IMG/VR virus record: IMGVR_UViG_3300046336_000034 | Location: 1 to 64,000 of that record | Source of the DNA: a virus | Length of the DNA: 64,000 bases | Reading direction: 5' to 3' (one strand) | Shown: positions 26,369 through 34,219 of the stretch, piece after piece | How the letters are laid out: each line of letters begins with the position of its first letter | Numbering within the stretch: the first letter of the stretch is position 1 | Position numbers and translations under genes: made by a program | Notes under the pieces: generated by a model | What the model was told of the DNA's origin: nothing | Seen by the model: only the letters and a program-made list of their open reading frames with translations | The model's database searches: none

Positions 26369-26768
26369 GAAAGTTCAGAAGTTGCTCACTCTCGGCAGTT
26401 ACCGCCTCACGGATGAACGGGTAATCAGTCATCAAACGAATGCACTCCTCTTTCGAGTACGGGACATCTTTACTATCTTCAACAATACCCGACCAAGAGA
26501 TAACTCGTAAGGCACTTGATTGAATGGCAAAGTCCTCAGACTCTTGCAAAGACATTGGTTCTGGTTCTTTACCACGTTTCTTAGCTGCTTGTTCTTTTAC
26601 TTGCATCTGTGAGAATGCATTACGGTAAAAATCCTTAACTACCTTACTGAGTGAACCACGTACTTTGATTTTGATATCGGTAATAGTACCATCAGGCATG
26701 GTAAGGTCAAATTCATAGCCTACTTCTGCGGCTTTAGTGGGATCATTTTTTTTCAAATCGAACGACAT
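26361..26768 (-). CDS. Tail assembly chaperone G
   Basis: A 135-residue protein located between tail tube and tape measure genes. It starts MSFDLKKNDPTKAAEVGYEF and ends EQLLNFRT, the last three codons lying past the frameshift site. The middle is helical and basic (KEQAAKKRGKEPEPM). AAGGAATATT precedes the ATG. As in lambda gpG, the short form should be in excess over the frameshifted form. Confidence 0.85.
   Translation of the reverse strand: MSFDLKKNDPTKAAEVGYEFDLTMPDGTITDIKIKVRGSLSKVVKDFYRNAFSQMQVKEQAAKKRGKEPEPMSLQESEDFAIQSSALRVISWSGIVEDSKDVPYSKEECIRLMTDYPFIREAVTAESEQLLNFRT
26366..26375 (-). other. Programmed ribosomal frameshift site (+1)
   Basis: Zero-frame AAC TTT CGC ACC TGA. Phe-tRNA can slip from TTT to TTC while the A-site holds the CGC codon, three codons ahead of the stop. 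A downstream stem was not evident. Confidence 0.65.
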
Positions 26769-26810
26769 AATATTCCTTTTTGTTTTCTAGTGAGATTTAC
26801 ATAAACAGAG

Positions 26811-26830
26811 TAACCCCAGAATCGGGGTTA
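26811..26830. other. 20-bp inverted repeat in the chaperone-gene leader
   Basis: TAACCCC-AGAATC-GGGGTTA, perfect 7-bp arms. On the plus strand it is followed by TCTTTTT, so it could end rightward transcription; in the leftward mRNA it is a 5' leader hairpin starting about 45 nt after the promoter. Either role is inferred. Confidence 0.5.
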
Positions 26831-26881
26831 TCTTTTTGGACTGTACAGCTTTTATAAGTATTATTAACTGCACATAGTATT

Positions 26882-26910
26882 ATTATATCATACAATCTGT
26901 TACATGTCAA
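26882..26910 (-). promoter_or_regulatory. Consensus sigma-70 promoter for tail chaperone and tape measure genes
   Basis: TTGACA, 17 bp, TATAAT on the minus strand, a full consensus match, in the 232-nt gap between tail tube and chaperone genes. It lies past the tail tube terminator, so the tail assembly genes have separate transcription. Confidence 0.92.
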
Positions 26911-26944
26911 GGGAAATATACTAAAGTGCATTATGTATAGGCGT

Positions 26945-26980
26945 TAAAAAACCCCTAAGGAGGTTAATCCAAAGGGGTTA
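26945..26980 (-). terminator. Terminator after the tail tube gene
   Basis: Minus-strand ACCCC..GGGGT hairpin with an inner GGATTAACCTCC stem, followed by TTTTTTAA, 20 nt past the stop codon. It resembles the terminator at 424-457. Confidence 0.85.
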
Positions 26981-27000
26981 TATATTCTCACTAGAGGATA

Positions 27001-28209
27001 TTAAAGGGTACTGTCTTGAACCGCGATAGTGGTAGCTAGTAATCCACCTGTGGTAACACTGTTTAGGAGGGCAGTGAAAGATGTAGAGGCTGTTAGACCA
27101 AGTTCTGAATCGCTCTTATCAAATGAACCAAGTTTAACTCTAGGGATTGTATAGCTAACAAAATCCGCATTAGCTGCGTTAGATGTTGCAAGAGCAAACA
27201 CTAAAGACACTTCGGTTTCATCCTTGAAGTAATCACGGAAAACAGCGTCTTGGAAATACACACTCAAGTTACCTGTTGCTTTGATACGACCTGTAAAGAT
27301 GTCCTGCACAGCATTAGAGCCAACAACAACTGCATTCTCTGTGGCACGTTCCACGTTGAAGTCTGCGGAAGTAATCAAGGCTGCTGCTAGTCCATTGACA
27401 AGGACTGCTCCCTGTACACTCGCAAAAATTCCGTTTGTTCCCTGCGCTGTGGGTGATGTAAAATACTGTGAAGTACTTACTTGCCCAAGGTCTGCACCCA
27501 TAAAGGAGAAGTCAACTGTCGCCAAGCCTGTTGCTGGCAATTGAGTGTTCATAGAAGCAGTTTTCATGCCTACATAAACTTCAGATTGTGCAATATCGGA
27601 GTAGAACTCTTCGATAGTGAAGGACTGGTCTGTGTGACCTGTCAATGGTACGAATGTATCCTTACCACGCACAGTGGCAATCACAGAGGCGATTGGGCCT
27701 TCAGCAAGCAGTGCAGTATTGTTCAGAACTTTAACCGTCAAGACAGTGGCTGTCATGGAGACAATCAAGAGATTCTTTCCTACGTTCAGCACGTTCAATG
27801 AACCGCCTGTCAGGGCAATAACTTTACCGATGTTGAATGAGTCAGTAAACCAAGAGCCTGTTGAACGAGTAACAGTCCAGAAACTACCTGAAGCTGCGAT
27901 AGTTACTGACATAGTTGCTGTGACAGCACCAGTTGTAAAATCACGAGCTAAGATAGCTTGCATGAAATCACCGTAAGATGAAGGTGACAACTCGCCATTC
28001 AAAGAACCTTCTGCACTACGCACACCGTGGCGCATATCAGCCGTTTGACGGTCTACTCTCACCTCTGATGACTCAAAAGAATCCTTCTTTAGACTCATTG
28101 CTGAAGTGACACGGCGCAAATATTTTGCTCCTGCTGCTCCTGCCAACGTTCCAAAGGTTGTTTCTTTTTTGTAGCTTACGGACTTTGCCGTGCCTTTACT
28201 AATTGCCAT
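27001..28209 (-). CDS. Major tail tube protein
   Basis: A 402-residue beta-rich protein with few Cys, Gly/Ala/Ser/Thr-rich, directly preceding the chaperone and tape measure genes. Features such as SYKKETTFGTLAGAAGAKYL and FTIEEFYSDIAQSEVYVGMK (EEFYSDIA region about 200-215) are typical of tail tube proteins of the phi-like two-domain type. The length suggests a tube domain plus an Ig-like outer domain. It has strong isolation by terminator, consistent with high expression. AAGGAAAACACA precedes the ATG. Confidence 0.85.
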   Translation of the reverse strand: MAISKGTAKSVSYKKETTFGTLAGAAGAKYLRRVTSAMSLKKDSFESSEVRVDRQTADMRHGVRSAEGSLNGELSPSSYGDFMQAILARDFTTGAVTATMSVTIAASGSFWTVTRSTGSWFTDSFNIGKVIALTGGSLNVLNVGKNLLIVSMTATVLTVKVLNNTALLAEGPIASVIATVRGKDTFVPLTGHTDQSFTIEEFYSDIAQSEVYVGMKTASMNTQLPATGLATVDFSFMGADLGQVSTSQYFTSPTAQGTNGIFASVQGAVLVNGLAAALITSADFNVERATENAVVVGSNAVQDIFTGRIKATGNLSVYFQDAVFRDYFKDETEVSLVFALATSNAANADFVSYTIPRVKLGSFDKSDSELGLTASTSFTALLNSVTTGGLLATTIAVQDSTL

Positions 28210-28264
28210 TGTGTTTTCCTTGTTTTATTAAATTACATTTTGCAAAATGTGCTGATTTTACGGT

Positions 28265-29089
28265 TCAACAACCGTCAATTTCTTTAACTTTGCAGTTATC
28301 AAAATGAAATCTAACCATCGCTGGTTTGAATGTTGATTGTTTGCCGCAATGTGGGCAAACTAGAAGAGGCTGATTTAACCAGTAATCTTTCAGCTTCTGC
28401 TTGCGCTCGTCTGTACAGGACATATCTAAGAGTGATTGAGCTAGTTTTATTTTACTTTTAGTCTCTTCTGTTCTCTGTTTTCCGAAGTTCCAATGCGTCT
28501 CACCTCCCATGCCATATTGAGGGTGGTTTACACCTGTATGCATCTGAGACATTAAACGTTTTGTCTCTTCGGTATGCTTCTTACCTTTAAAAGTACCGTC
28601 CCTGCTCTTGTAGCTTTTAATAAGAGACTCGGATAATTTTCTCAATGTCTCCTGAGTTTTAGGTTTACCTGTGTTAGCTTTTCTTACTGCTTCTTTTTGT
28701 TTTTCTGAAGTGCCAAGACCCGCTCTACCTTCTCCACCATCCGAGAGGTTAGTAAGAATGCCACCGTTATTGTCTATCCTCTTTCCGTAGAGAGAGATTA
28801 ACCTTATCTCCTCCACATACATTTCCTCTGCCGTCTCATACTGTTGGTGTAATCTTATGACAACAATTTCATTATCTTCTTGCATTCTTTTTATTTTACT
28901 TTTGACAAGAAAATTAACTCTATCCTCATTTTCAGAGAAATGCCCGTACACCCTTTTCCAGTTACAGGATGTGCCTATATAGAAAGGCATATCCCCCTGC
29001 ATTAGCATATAAACGTAATAAGCTTTACCAAGTGGTCTAAGAAAAGCTCCCACATCATATCGTGAGTTAAAGTCTAAATTCTGAAACAT
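28265..29089 (-). CDS. GIY-YIG homing endonuclease with NUMOD3 repeats and zinc finger
   Basis: A 274-residue protein. YVYML (25-29) and FYIGT (36-40) form the GIY-YIG core with catalytic Arg46. It then has a linker with NUMOD3-type motifs (FKGKKHTEETKRLMSQMHTG and FGKQRTEETKSKIK) that contact DNA, and ends in a CPHCG ... HFDNC zinc finger. The architecture is that of I-TevI/SegA-like enzymes. It is inserted between the tail terminator and tail tube genes, with its own promoter and leader RNA, hence an independent mobile cassette. Confidence 0.93.
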   Translation of the reverse strand: MFQNLDFNSRYDVGAFLRPLGKAYYVYMLMQGDMPFYIGTSCNWKRVYGHFSENEDRVNFLVKSKIKRMQEDNEIVVIRLHQQYETAEEMYVEEIRLISLYGKRIDNNGGILTNLSDGGEGRAGLGTSEKQKEAVRKANTGKPKTQETLRKLSESLIKSYKSRDGTFKGKKHTEETKRLMSQMHTGVNHPQYGMGGETHWNFGKQRTEETKSKIKLAQSLLDMSCTDERKQKLKDYWLNQPLLVCPHCGKQSTFKPAMVRFHFDNCKVKEIDGC

Positions 29090-29096
29090 ATTTTCT

Positions 29097-29178
29097 CCAT
29101 TAAAGAAACCATTACTAAATAAACAACAAGGCGGTACAGGTAATGACTCTGTATTTTCGGGAGCAACCCCTAGCCTTG
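29097..29178 (-). promoter_or_regulatory. Endonuclease-leader RNA element, copy D
   Basis: P1 CAAGGC/GCCTTG (29127-29132 with 29173-29178, 6 bp), P2 GGG/CCC, P3 TACAG/CTGTA (29135-29139 with 29149-29153), junctions UA and GAAAA, loop of nine. The loop can pair with GTAATG at 29110-29115 (6 bp) or, overlapping the ribosome binding site region, with 29097-29102 (6 bp with one G-U). Confidence 0.75.
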
Positions 29179-29190
29179 TTTCAACTAAAC

Positions 29191-29219
29191 ATTATACCAC
29201 AATTTGTAACAGTTGTAAC
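29191..29219 (-). promoter_or_regulatory. Sigma-70 promoter of the GIY-YIG cassette
   Basis: TATAAT with GTTACA 17 bp upstream on the minus strand. The start site would lie a few bases before P1 of the leader RNA. Confidence 0.75.
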
Positions 29220-29223
29220 CACT

Positions 29224-29628
29224 CTACGAGACTACTTCTGTAACTACATCAATTAGTACAGGAATAATTGTTCTATTTCCAATTTGAGCGGTAGAACCCA
29301 CTTTAGGTGTCGTTAGAATATGAATCCTAAAAGCACCCTCTTCAAAGGTTGTCCCTTTTTTAAACCAGTTACGGGTTAGCTCTGCTCTTGTTAAAGCTGC
29401 TGCTGTGCCATTGTTAGGTGCATCAACTATAAAGACTTGCAACTGCATTTCATCTCTGTGATAGCCTGTGCCGAATACAGGGTCAACTGGGTTCTTCACC
29501 ATCAGTTGTACACGTTGATACATCGTTGCAGGAGGGTCAAAGCTGACACCTTCAAAAGCTGTTGGAATTGATGGCGTTAAAGCCATCAGACGGCGTTCTA
29601 AGCACCTTTTTGTTTCTAATATAGCCAA
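29224..29628 (-). CDS. Tail terminator protein (DUF4128-like)
   Basis: A 134-residue protein with MYQRVQLMVKNPVDPVFGTGYHRDEMQLQVFIV, which fits the small tail-terminator/DUF4128 group that caps the tail tube and joins it to the head. Its place after the gp10-like gene matches the standard gene order. The start is TTG with GAGGG nine bases upstream. Confidence 0.75.
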   Translation of the reverse strand: MAILETKRCLERRLMALTPSIPTAFEGVSFDPPATMYQRVQLMVKNPVDPVFGTGYHRDEMQLQVFIVDAPNNGTAAALTRAELTRNWFKKGTTFEEGAFRIHILTTPKVGSTAQIGNRTIIPVLIDVVTEVVS

Positions 29629-29633
29629 TGGTA

Positions 29634-30128
29634 CTAACCCTCTTCATAATACTGTTTAAGGTCGCTTAAATAAGCTCCTTGGATGGTTGACTCAGCTTTT
29701 CCTCTAATGTCGTCAAGGATTTCAAGCTCTTCGTAGGCAGGACCTGTTGCACCTATAGTGAAGGTGTCTCCGATTTTATAGTTAGCCTGAGCTTTATAAT
29801 CCACGTTGCCTAACATCGTAGGGACATCATAAATGACTGGATTGAACTCTAAAGTACCTTCGGTATAAGTCCATGCACCTTTATGAAAACCTTCGAGAGC
29901 TTCGATACCGTAACCGCCCTCTGAGCGAGATTTAGCTCGTTTCTTGTAGTATTCCACGTACTTCGCAGTATTACCACCCTCAGAGATATGTCCCTTACGG
30001 GTAGCTTGACTAGCTGCTTCAGCTACATCCTGTGCAAACCCCACAACCATGTGTTTGAGCTTTCTTTCAACTTCTGCTTTGTACTCAGCTAAGGATTTTT
30101 CCAATTCGTCTGTATTAGCTGAGAGCAT
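29634..30128 (-). CDS. HK97 gp10-like head-tail joining protein
   Basis: A 164-residue protein: helical N-terminus (NTDELEKSLAEYKAEVERKL, VAEAASQATRKG) followed by a basic loop and a compact C-terminal domain (DTFTIGATGPAYEELEILD). It lies between connector and tail terminator genes, as gp10-family tail completion proteins do. AAGGAAT precedes the ATG. Confidence 0.7.
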   Translation of the reverse strand: MLSANTDELEKSLAEYKAEVERKLKHMVVGFAQDVAEAASQATRKGHISEGGNTAKYVEYYKKRAKSRSEGGYGIEALEGFHKGAWTYTEGTLEFNPVIYDVPTMLGNVDYKAQANYKIGDTFTIGATGPAYEELEILDDIRGKAESTIQGAYLSDLKQYYEEG

Positions 30129-30131
30129 AGC

Positions 30132-30491
30132 TTAATTCCTTGAGGCAATTACCTTGTAAAGCACCACTTGATTGTGAGCCATGTGTGAGGTGTAAGAGTC
30201 CACAACGTATACTTCATTGTCCCAAAGAATCTTATCTTTTACAGAAGGAACAAAAGCTAGTGAATCATTAGCAAGATAGAAAGTTCCGGCGTCTTTACCT
30301 ATTAAATTAGGGAAGTTATACTGACTGGATTTAATATGCTGTTTGTATGTCCAAACTGTATAAGGTGTCTCAGTATTAGTAACTGAGCCTGTCTCTACGT
30401 TGTATACACCAGTCTGAACTTTTGTGTACGTGCATTGAGCACCGTTACGTTTGATTGCGTCAATTGAAGCTAGGAGAAAGCGATTAGCCAT
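30132..30491 (-). CDS. Head-tail stopper/connector protein
   Basis: A 119-residue beta protein (start MANRFLLASIDAIKRNGAQC, GGAGT upstream). It overlaps the adaptor gene by 8 nt. The small beta-barrel look (FYLANDSLAFVPSVKDKILW, VYVVDSYTS) and location fit the head-completion stopper that closes the portal. Confidence 0.65.
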   Translation of the reverse strand: MANRFLLASIDAIKRNGAQCTYTKVQTGVYNVETGSVTNTETPYTVWTYKQHIKSSQYNFPNLIGKDAGTFYLANDSLAFVPSVKDKILWDNEVYVVDSYTSHMAHNQVVLYKVIASRN

Positions 30492-30915
30492 TATTGTAGA
30501 CTCCAAAAGGGTCTGGATTATTTAAAGATAACTCCGAATTAGGGGTATCAATAAAGTTGTTGTCTACGTTGTCTAAATTCGCTTGAATGTCTGTTTTAGA
30601 GATACCACCTGCGTACCCGTTTACACTGTTATAGACAGGGTTAAGTTGTGGGTTACGGATGAACATTTCTAGTGATGCTCTGTACTCTGATGCAGCTTTT
30701 GAGCCGCCGGTAACAGAAAATATATCTACAGTTTCATTCGCACTCCACATGGACAATTGCAGAAGGATAACACGAGCCAACTCTAATGATGCACGATTGA
30801 CATTTTGGTTATTACGGTCAAGGAAAAATTGAATTTCTTCGTCTGTGGTAAAGTAAAAACCCACGGCTGTATCTTGAGTAAGGAGACGTACTTGCTGGAT
30901 TAGACTAAGAGCCAT
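30484..30915 (-). CDS. Head-tail adaptor protein (gp6-like)
   Basis: A 143-residue helical protein (MALSLIQQVRLLTQDT, FTTDEEIQFFLDRNNQNVNR), the pattern of HK97 gp6/SPP1 gp15 adaptors that bind the portal. The start ATG at 30913-30915 has AAGGAAG five bases upstream; a GTG two codons earlier is too close. Confidence 0.7.
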   Translation of the reverse strand: MALSLIQQVRLLTQDTAVGFYFTTDEEIQFFLDRNNQNVNRASLELARVILLQLSMWSANETVDIFSVTGGSKAASEYRASLEMFIRNPQLNPVYNSVNGYAGGISKTDIQANLDNVDNNFIDTPNSELSLNNPDPFGVYNNG

Positions 30916-30930
30916 TGGCACTTCCTTCTG

Positions 30931-31497
30931 TTAAATTATATCTTGTTTTGAGGATGTCGTAGACTTCGTGTATTCTGCTAAAGCCTGACTATGTTCGAAA
31001 GAGAACTCACCATAGAACTCTTTGACCCATTCCAATCTAGCAACGATAGCCTCATCTTTTGTATTAAATCGCCTACGAAGAGGGCACTTTACGTCTACAC
31101 TTATACCCGCAACCCATTTATTACGTGCTTTGTCAAAATGCACACCTATAGTGCCACTTGTGTTTTTCTCAGAGGCAGTCTTATTCATGTTATTAGACCT
31201 ACGAGAACACTCACGTAAGTTAGATATCATATTGTTCAGACGATTACCGTCGATGTGGTCGATATCTGCAATTGGAAATCTTCCGTGCACATGTAGCCAA
31301 ACTAGGCGATGGGCGTAATTCAACTCACCTGCAAAGTTAATACGCCAGTAACCACTGCTATGTAAAGTACCTGCAACACTTCCAGCCCTGCATCCTCCAC
31401 GACATTGTTTCCAAGTTAAGTCCCCCGTTTCAGGATTATAATCTAAGGCATCTCTTACTTGTTTTTGAGTTAGCTCAGGTGAGTTTATTTTCGACAT
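30931..31497 (-). CDS. HNH homing endonuclease with AP2 domain
   Basis: A 188-residue protein: LDYNPETGDLTW, HRLVWLHVHGRFP, HNH core IDHIDGNRLNNMISNLREC, AP2-type SGTIGVHFDKARNKWVAGIS. It sits between capsid and head-tail adaptor genes with a promoter, leader RNA and terminator of the capsid gene upstream: an independent cassette. GAGGGT precedes the ATG and is part of a predicted pseudoknot. Confidence 0.93.
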   Translation of the reverse strand: MSKINSPELTQKQVRDALDYNPETGDLTWKQCRGGCRAGSVAGTLHSSGYWRINFAGELNYAHRLVWLHVHGRFPIADIDHIDGNRLNNMISNLRECSRRSNNMNKTASEKNTSGTIGVHFDKARNKWVAGISVDVKCPLRRRFNTKDEAIVARLEWVKEFYGEFSFEHSQALAEYTKSTTSSKQDII

Positions 31498-31503
31498 TCT
31501 ACC

Positions 31504-31576
31504 CTCTTTGATAATTTATAGGTCAAGGCTATCCGTGAAAGAGCACAGAAGAGGCTTACAGACCTCGTTTACCTTG
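31504..31576 (-). promoter_or_regulatory. Endonuclease-leader RNA element, copy F (divergent)
   Basis: P1 CAAGG/CCTTG (31524-31528 with 31572-31576), P2 GAGG/CCTC (31551-31554 with 31563-31566), P3 CTGTG/CACGG with one G-U (31533-31537 with 31544-31548), loop CTCTTT. The loop pairs 6 bp with AAAGAG (31504-31509), overlapping the GAGGG ribosome binding site. Junction sequences differ from copies A-E, but the topology is the same. Confidence 0.65.
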
Positions 31577-31614
31577 TTAATACTTGACTGTAATCAAGCT
31601 GTAAGTGAAACTAC

Positions 31615-31643
31615 ATTGTAACATATTTTACTACAAATTGCAA
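31615..31643 (-). promoter_or_regulatory. Sigma-70 promoter of the HNH cassette
   Basis: TTGCAA, 17 bp, TACAAT on the minus strand. A small hairpin (CTTGA..TCAAG) follows before the leader junction. Confidence 0.75.
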
Positions 31644-31669
31644 TTTCTTTTAATATATCTCGGTAAAAT

Positions 31670-31699
31670 ACATTAAAAGAAAGCTCCCCTTGGGGAGCA
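31670..31699 (-). terminator. Terminator after the major capsid gene
   Basis: GCTCCCC-AAGG... perfect 8-bp palindrome arms (31683-31698) followed on the minus strand by TTTCTTTTAATG, 18 nt past the capsid stop. Confidence 0.9.
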
Positions 31700-31716
31700 A
31701 TCAAGTTTATCTAAGA

Positions 31717-32739
31717 TTAGTTAGAAGAATAACCACGGGCAACCAGATTAGGGCGCTTCATAACGTGGATAAAATTAGACTCACTTTCCAGTGTAATCTC
31801 TGTACCACGAGGGTCACGGAACTGCCAGAGATATTCAGGCATAGCGATTGTGTTCACCAAGCCGAAGCGATTTGCAGGACCGTAGAAACGTGTGAATGAA
31901 CCATCATCTGACTCAGCTACGAAGTAACAATCACCAGAAGGAACTAAGGCACTACCAGCAAGGACTGTGGGGACTTCGACAAAGGTTATGTTTGAAAAGG
32001 TGAAACGACGATACAACCCCATACCACCAGCACGATTGCGAAGGATGGATTGACCTTCTGTTGCAGAGTAGTAAGTGTAAGCTGCTTGCACTTTAGCATG
32101 TGCGATTAGCTTTGCAAAGAATACTGGAGAGCAATAAGCTGTTACAGAGTTGATAATCACCCCATCAGTCACTGAGTCTTGGAAACCACGGATGATTGCC
32201 TCACATTTAGCAGTAATCTCTGTTGTGGAAGTACCAAAAACGAAGTCAACTTCATTACGAGTGAAACCGAAGTCAGTGTAGAAATTACCAGAGATTGTCG
32301 CATTTGGTGACCACACATTACCAGTAGTAATAGTAGCAAAAGCTGCAACTTCCTTAGTGATTGCAAAAGACTTCTTAATCTTTTCCATTTTACGCATCAA
32401 CGCTGCTGCTTCTGTATCAGCTTGTGTCAAGTCACTGTAGGCACTCTTACCAGCAATATCATCAGGATACAAGGCATCCATCAATGGATGGTGTGTCAAA
32501 GAGTAGCTATGAATCTTGCGAACATCGTTGGATGTAGTCTGTGGTTTTGTACCACGAACTTGGTCCTTAACGATTGCGATAGAACCTTTTGTCTCTTGAA
32601 ATGTCACAACATTCTGTGACAAGAACTCATCCTTAAACAAACCAGAATCGCCGAGCAAAGTCCAAGTTTGTGGGAGGGTATTCAGTTCACGGGTGCTGTC
32701 TACAACTTCAAAGTTATTTGTAAAACTACGAACGGTCAT
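31717..32739 (-). CDS. Major capsid protein (lambda gpE-like fold)
   Basis: A 340-residue protein following scaffold and decoration genes. MTVRSFTNNFEVVDSTRELN, the loop with RGTKPQTTSNDVRK, and the C-terminal part (GMGLYRRFTFSNITFVEVP ... GDCYFVAES ... FGLVNTIAMPEYLWQ) match the lambda gpE/DUF-type capsid family, in which the last domain reads ... RFGLVNT ... P.YLW. Length equals lambda gpE (341). A terminator immediately downstream and strong GAGAGAATAA ribosome binding site fit high expression. Confidence 0.93.
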   Translation of the reverse strand: MTVRSFTNNFEVVDSTRELNTLPQTWTLLGDSGLFKDEFLSQNVVTFQETKGSIAIVKDQVRGTKPQTTSNDVRKIHSYSLTHHPLMDALYPDDIAGKSAYSDLTQADTEAAALMRKMEKIKKSFAITKEVAAFATITTGNVWSPNATISGNFYTDFGFTRNEVDFVFGTSTTEITAKCEAIIRGFQDSVTDGVIINSVTAYCSPVFFAKLIAHAKVQAAYTYYSATEGQSILRNRAGGMGLYRRFTFSNITFVEVPTVLAGSALVPSGDCYFVAESDDGSFTRFYGPANRFGLVNTIAMPEYLWQFRDPRGTEITLESESNFIHVMKRPNLVARGYSSN

Positions 32740-32757
32740 TTTATTCTCTCTTCTTTA

Positions 32758-33153
32758 TTAAATAGTTGTCAGGACTTGAATGCCGACTGCTTCAAGTGAA
32801 GCGTAGACAACATCTTTCTCAGCGTCCAAGTCATAGGTAGCATCTAGCACCAAACCTGTTTTAGACACAGAGGCAGGCCCACGAGTCAAAGCAACAACTT
32901 TAGTATCTGTAGCCCCCAAGATGGTGATTGGAGTAACCACGATAGCAGCAGCAACTGCTGAACCGTCTACAGCAGTTTGGACTGCACGTTTGTATTTACC
33001 TGTAGCAGTGACTTTACCAAGCACTGTGCCAACTGCCAATGTACCAGCGGTATCATTAACGGTCACACCAGTACGGCAATATGCCAAATCAGCCCAGAGT
33101 TCTTGTTTAATCACGTTACCTTTAACGTGTGTTTCAGTAGCAATAACAGCCAT
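32758..33153 (-). CDS. Head decoration protein (lambda gpD-like)
   Basis: A 131-residue protein with the N-terminal arm typical of gpD/HDPD proteins and the beta-tulip pattern GTLAVGTVLGKVTATGKYKR ... ALTRGPASVSKTGL. Such trimers stabilise the expanded capsid. It lies between scaffold and capsid genes, exactly as gpD does next to gpE. AAGGAAAATTC precedes the ATG. Confidence 0.9.
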   Translation of the reverse strand: MAVIATETHVKGNVIKQELWADLAYCRTGVTVNDTAGTLAVGTVLGKVTATGKYKRAVQTAVDGSAVAAAIVVTPITILGATDTKVVALTRGPASVSKTGLVLDATYDLDAEKDVVYASLEAVGIQVLTTI

Positions 33154-33177
33154 TTTGAATTTTCCTTATTTATTAAA

Positions 33178-33603
33178 TTACTTAGCAGACTTAGCTTTTT
33201 CGGCAGCAGCTTTAACTGCTTTCATCAAAGGTGTTTCTTCTGTTTTTGTTGCTTCTTCAGAACTAAAACCTTGTTCTTTAAACAAGGCAGCATCTTTCTG
33301 CACTACCATCAAGCCTTCAAGAGCTTTAACAACTTCTTGGAACACTTCTTCTGATTCAACATTAGCAAGACCTTTTACCAAGGCTTCAACTTTTGCATCG
33401 TCTTTCACTGTAGCCTTCAACAAATCCTTACGGGATTTTTGAATTGCAGCAGCTTTTTCTACTTCAAATTGCTTAACTGTTTCTAAAGCCTTGGTTAGCT
33501 GTTCAGACTGCTCTTTCAGTGCCTTCTGAATACTATCTAACTCGCTCTTTTGTACCATCTCAACGGTCACGTCCGTTTCGACTACTTTGACTTCTTTTGT
33601 CAT
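33178..33603 (-). CDS. Nested in-frame scaffold product
   Basis: Translation from ATG 33601-33603 gives 141 residues (MTKEVKVVETDVTVEMVQKS ...), all coiled coil and charged. The restart has AAGGAA six bases upstream, in contrast to the weak site of the full-length form. The arrangement recalls lambda Nu3 inside gene C. Confidence 0.6.
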   Translation of the reverse strand: MTKEVKVVETDVTVEMVQKSELDSIQKALKEQSEQLTKALETVKQFEVEKAAAIQKSRKDLLKATVKDDAKVEALVKGLANVESEEVFQEVVKALEGLMVVQKDAALFKEQGFSSEEATKTEETPLMKAVKAAAEKAKSAK

Positions 33604-34212
33604 CTGAGTTTCCTTATTTTTAACAATTTTGTCGGAAGGCGAAGCCTCGACACTCTCTTTAGACACTTCTTGGTTTTTAACAACCGTGGCTGTGGCTTCG
33701 CCGTTTTCCGCTACAACAGTTTTAGCTGGTGCTTTAGAATCTTTTTCAATCTTCTTGAATAACTTCTCAAGTTGTGCTTGAGACTTCAAGAGGTCAATGT
33801 ATGTTTCTGGCTCTAGTTCAGACAAGGATTTGTCAATGTCTTCAGCTTCTGAAAGCTGCTTGATGATTTCAATTGAAGCTACTTTGCTTGCAATATAATC
33901 TTCATATGTTTCAGGTAGCTCTTCTTCTGAACTTTCAAACCCTAAGGCTCTACTAAGCACTTCAGAATCAAATCCACCTAAATTAAAGAAGACTTGTAGG
34001 AACTCACTAAACTCTAAACTTACTTTTACCTGTGATGCTTTTGCAACGTGCTCATCTGTAAACTTAGAAGCTTTTAGTACAAGTGCATAGGGAGAGCCGT
34101 TAGCAGGTTGCTGACCTTGCCAATCCTCTGTCCCTACTAAGCTGATATGTGCGTCCTTACCGCTAAAGTCTATATTCTTAAGGGTTCTTTTTGGTTTGAT
34201 TTTTGTTGTCAT
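33178..34212 (-). CDS. Capsid scaffold protein with internal restart
   Basis: A 344-residue acidic, helical protein. Residues 1-160 form a globular/helical part (contains ETYEDYIASKVASIEIIKQL) and 205-344 a highly charged coiled coil typical of scaffolds (LKEQSEQLTKALETVKQFEV). M204 (33601-33603) is preceded by AAGGAAACTCAG, a strong internal ribosome binding site, so a second in-frame product of 141 residues is expected. It lies between the protease and decoration genes, the lambda C-Nu3-D order. The first ATG has no clear ribosome binding site. Confidence 0.8.
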   Translation of the reverse strand: MTTKIKPKRTLKNIDFSGKDAHISLVGTEDWQGQQPANGSPYALVLKASKFTDEHVAKASQVKVSLEFSEFLQVFFNLGGFDSEVLSRALGFESSEEELPETYEDYIASKVASIEIIKQLSEAEDIDKSLSELEPETYIDLLKSQAQLEKLFKKIEKDSKAPAKTVVAENGEATATVVKNQEVSKESVEASPSDKIVKNKETQMTKEVKVVETDVTVEMVQKSELDSIQKALKEQSEQLTKALETVKQFEVEKAAAIQKSRKDLLKATVKDDAKVEALVKGLANVESEEVFQEVVKALEGLMVVQKDAALFKEQGFSSEEATKTEETPLMKAVKAAAEKAKSAK

Positions 34213-34219
34213 AATTTAG

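Noticed and set aside
26811-26830. Leftward terminator inside the chaperone leader
   Set aside because: On the minus strand it is followed by ACTCTG rather than a T run and sits 45 nt after a promoter; it fits a leader hairpin or a rightward terminator better.
32921-33442. 173-codon plus-strand ORF across decoration and scaffold genes
   Set aside because: Spans two genes on the other strand with no start context; antisense shadow.
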